NCBI GenBank assembly: GCA_037389465.1
Contig: JAZARR010000221.1
Span: 4,814,501-4,878,500 of the forward strand
From: Baylisascaris procyonis
Lineage: Eukaryota > Nematoda > Chromadorea > Rhabditida > Ascarididae
Direction of reading: 5' to 3'
Length of the DNA stretch: 64,000 bases
In this document: positions 61,601 through 64,000 of the stretch, in pieces
Position numbering within the stretch: the first letter of the stretch is position 1
Layout: each line of letters begins with the position of its first letter
Notes under the pieces: model-generated
What the model saw: only the letters and a program-made list of their open reading frames with translations
Database searches by the model: none
Told to the model about the DNA's origin: nothing
Made by a program: the position numbers and the translations under genes

Positions 61601-63580
61601 GAGTATTATTCGTATTTGCTATAGGATTGTTATATGGTACTTAAATAGGGTCGTTTATTAAAAATATCAAACGATGAAGGAGGGGGGGGGGACAGGGAGG
61701 AGCAAGTAAGCAAATTCGTAACATATAATTTATTCGATCTTAGGATAAATGATGATGGCATATTCTTCACTGTTAGAAATCTTTCTACGAAATTTTTTCC
61801 TCAGAAATGAATATGAATATAATTTAATTGAAAATATATGAAAGTTTTATTGATAAGATTGAGAAGTTTTTGTCGGATTCCGATTGACCTAAAATATGTT
61901 TAATAAATTGGGGAACTCTTTTTAAAAATAGTATAAAGAATCTGAAAAGGACGGTTATTTTTAAAAAATGATCAAAAATAACTAGAAAAATTTTTTAGAG
62001 GTTTTAGAATTGACCCGGAAATTTTTCGTTCAAATGTTTTCTACGTTTTTTCTTGACTTTTGTAATCATTGCTTATAAGGAAAGAGCAGAATAGCATGAG
62101 CGACATGACATTTCCGCCGGAAAAGAGTTTTAGAATATTCGTGACATTATGCAAATATTGCACTCAGGGATTGGAGGCAGTATATCGATTTATGGAATCA
62201 GTGGGTCGTTTCGGTGATTCGCCATTTCTTTGGACGTTATACGGAAGTGGTGAATTGCCGCAATGTTTTTGTCGATTATGTGCGGTATATGGTGGTGTTT
62301 ATTGTTTAAAACAACCGATTGATGCATTAATATTGAAAGAAAACAGGTTAGCGATAATTTCCAAACGATTTCATATTACAGCATAGGTAGTGGAAAGAGG
62401 TGAGAGATGTTTAGCAATACTTTAGCAAGCTGTTGAGCTATATCAGTACCTTACTAGAGTTCCTTAAGTCATTTTAATGTTAAGGGGCATTGGGGTTGGG
62501 CTCCGTTGATTTGCAATTGCAAGCACGAATTATACAGTGATCAGCATCTAATATCAATATGTTTATATGATAAGATATTAAAGAAACTATTTTTTTTAAA
62601 CTATTCAATCGATAATGTATACCAATAATCGATCAGTCGATAATTATATAGAATTAAGAAGTGGAGATACTTGTTTACTTTGGTGTCTGTTAGGTAGAAA
62701 GTTTATTCGAATATCTGTGCTTGATTTGAGGATAATTGACAACTCTTGTAATAATTGTTTGACTGATACGGTATAGCAATTTCGCCTGAGGGCTTTTCTT
62801 TTTGGCATTCATATATCTTTACCAATTCTTGAGATTTTCGTAGTATTTATTGAGTACATTTCTGCTTTAATTGATTGTTGAATACGATATAGGGAAGTAT
62901 AAAATGCACATATTTTAGAATATGCAAGACGTAGATATTATACACTTTGATATAGTATTTCTTAATATCGCCGTTAAGATTGAGCATTGATTTCATCTAT
63001 AAAAAATTGCTTTAAAAGTGGATATATTTAGGGATATATATATTCTTTTATTAAAATGAGAGGGGATATATCCGATTTTTTAGGGTGATGGCAGTGTTAA
63101 CGAAAGGACAACGTATAACATGCAAATATGTTATTATGGATTCTTCATATCTTCCAAAACGATATTCGAATGACAAAGAAAGACGAAATATTTTACAAAG
63201 AGGAGTATTGCTCTCAAACCGATCCCTCTTGAATGACGCACAAAAAGAACATGTTCGATTTATATTTTTATTCACTTTTATTTTCTTGTTACTTTATTTT
63301 ATTTTATTTCCATTGCTTTATTTATTCTCGTCGAAGAAATATAAAGAATTTTTTATATTGGGTGATATATATGCGAAGTGAAAATAATAAAGTAATGTCA
63401 ATTTTGTTTACTTTTTTCTAAGAAAATGCAAAATTTTCATTAATATGCAAATTCTGCTTTTATTGAATATCTTTATAATTTTGCAGATTTCATTGTTGAA
63501 TTTAATGCGTTTGGATGCGGATGCTTCAGCACGTTTATTGGAGGTTGGATTTGAAGCGTGTGCTGCGCCTAGGGGTTATT
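57450..63580 (+). CDS. rep-1: Rab escort protein (REP/CHM family, GDI superfamily), 3' end outside window
   Basis: Binds newly made Rab GTPases and presents them to geranylgeranyl transferase II. Exons: 57450-57571, 57911-58103, 58703-58814, 59160-59347, 60249-60334, 61383-61498, 62168-62346, 63084-63252, 63487-63580. The N-terminus has the GDI/REP dinucleotide-fold motif [11 protein letters not shown] (13-23) and [14 protein letters not shown]. Later blocks match [60 protein letters not shown], then SSYLPKRYS. An acidic insert near exon 3 separates the first two blocks, as in REP but not GDI. Exon 2 to exon 3 does not join in phase with a GT donor: exon 2 ends in phase 0, whereas the TTTAG acceptor of exon 3 needs two bases carried over. 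A small exon may be missed, such as 58152-58162, or the exon 2 border may differ. The gene continues past the right edge. Confidence 0.92.
57613..57670. repeat. (TA)n microsatellite
   Basis: About 29 TA units in REP intron 1, just upstream of exon 57911-58103. Confidence 0.95.
58576..58637. repeat. (TA)n microsatellite
   Basis: About 30 TA units with one G interruption near 58620, in REP intron 2, between exons 57911-58103 and 58703-58814. Confidence 0.95.
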
Positions 63581-64000
63581 GTATGTTTTCGTTTTATAAC
63601 TTTTATTTTTTTTAGTGTTCCTTTTTGGTATCTTATAATATGGTATACATATATTTCATTGACTGATTCACATAATTTTTGGGCTATAAGGTAGTATATG
63701 TGGGGTCGTCAAATGTATAAAAGTGAAGGTATAGTGATCGTTGCTGCAGTACTAGTGAGCGAGCAATATTCTATGAAAATTGCGTCTATTGTTTAGAAAG
63801 TAGCCGGAATATCAGTGATTGAGCTAGAGACCACCTAAATGAATTCTGATTAAAATATGCAAATTTTTTCTTAGTGCATGAATAGAACGAATTGAATTCT
63901 TCTTGAGCAACAGCTTAGTATTTGTGAATGATCCGTAAACTCATATGACGATAATTGAATATGCGTAGATGTTGTGCCGAATATATAGAATTTTGGGCGA

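Noticed and set aside
38154..63580. Rab33 and REP in one window considered as a functional cluster
   Set aside because: They are on opposite strands, 16 kb apart and separated by usp30; chance neighbourhood is the simpler reading.

Overview
The window reads as nuclear DNA of a chromadorean nematode. It is AT-rich, its genes are broken into many short exons by introns that often reach 0.5 to 2.5 kb, acceptors are mostly T-rich ending in TTNAG, and one intron carries an almost exact copy of the nematode SL1 spliced leader. Long introns and the AT bias fit a clade III (Spirurina-type) parasite, but species and clade are inference.

Layout: (1) 96-17858, plus strand, the C-terminal part of an ABCA-type ABC transporter: 22 exons, 1207 residues, both ATP-binding cassettes, gene running off the left edge. 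(2) 18810-20212, minus strand, scattered open segments that may be an unrecognised gene. (3) 22165-29639, plus, a six-exon, 681-residue protein that I do not recognise; its second intron holds a decayed LINE. (4) 32340-35657, plus, a four-exon methionine-R-sulfoxide reductase B, with the SL1-like sequence in its first intron. (5) 38154-41146, minus, a five-exon Rab33 GTPase. (6) 43040-54561, plus, a 13-exon USP30-type deubiquitinase with an N-terminal membrane segment. (7) 57450-63580 and beyond, plus, Rab escort protein (REP/CHM family), cut by the right edge.

Apart from the REP gap noted below, exon joins were checked for reading phase by hand: the ABCA, unknown, MsrB, Rab33 and USP30 models sum to whole codons with no internal stop. 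REP has one unresolved junction (exon 2 to 3). No operon-like close spacing is seen; gaps between genes are about 1.9 to 4.3 kb. The genes look like ordinary housekeeping neighbours. The only functional link is that REP presents Rab proteins, such as the double-cysteine Rab33 here, for geranylgeranylation.

Most unusual items: the SL1 copy without a splice donor, the decayed LINE, a probable GC-AG intron in the ABCA gene, serine in the third catalytic position of the USP, and several open stretches without an assigned function. I found no CRISPR array, rRNA, intact tRNA or prokaryotic gene cluster.
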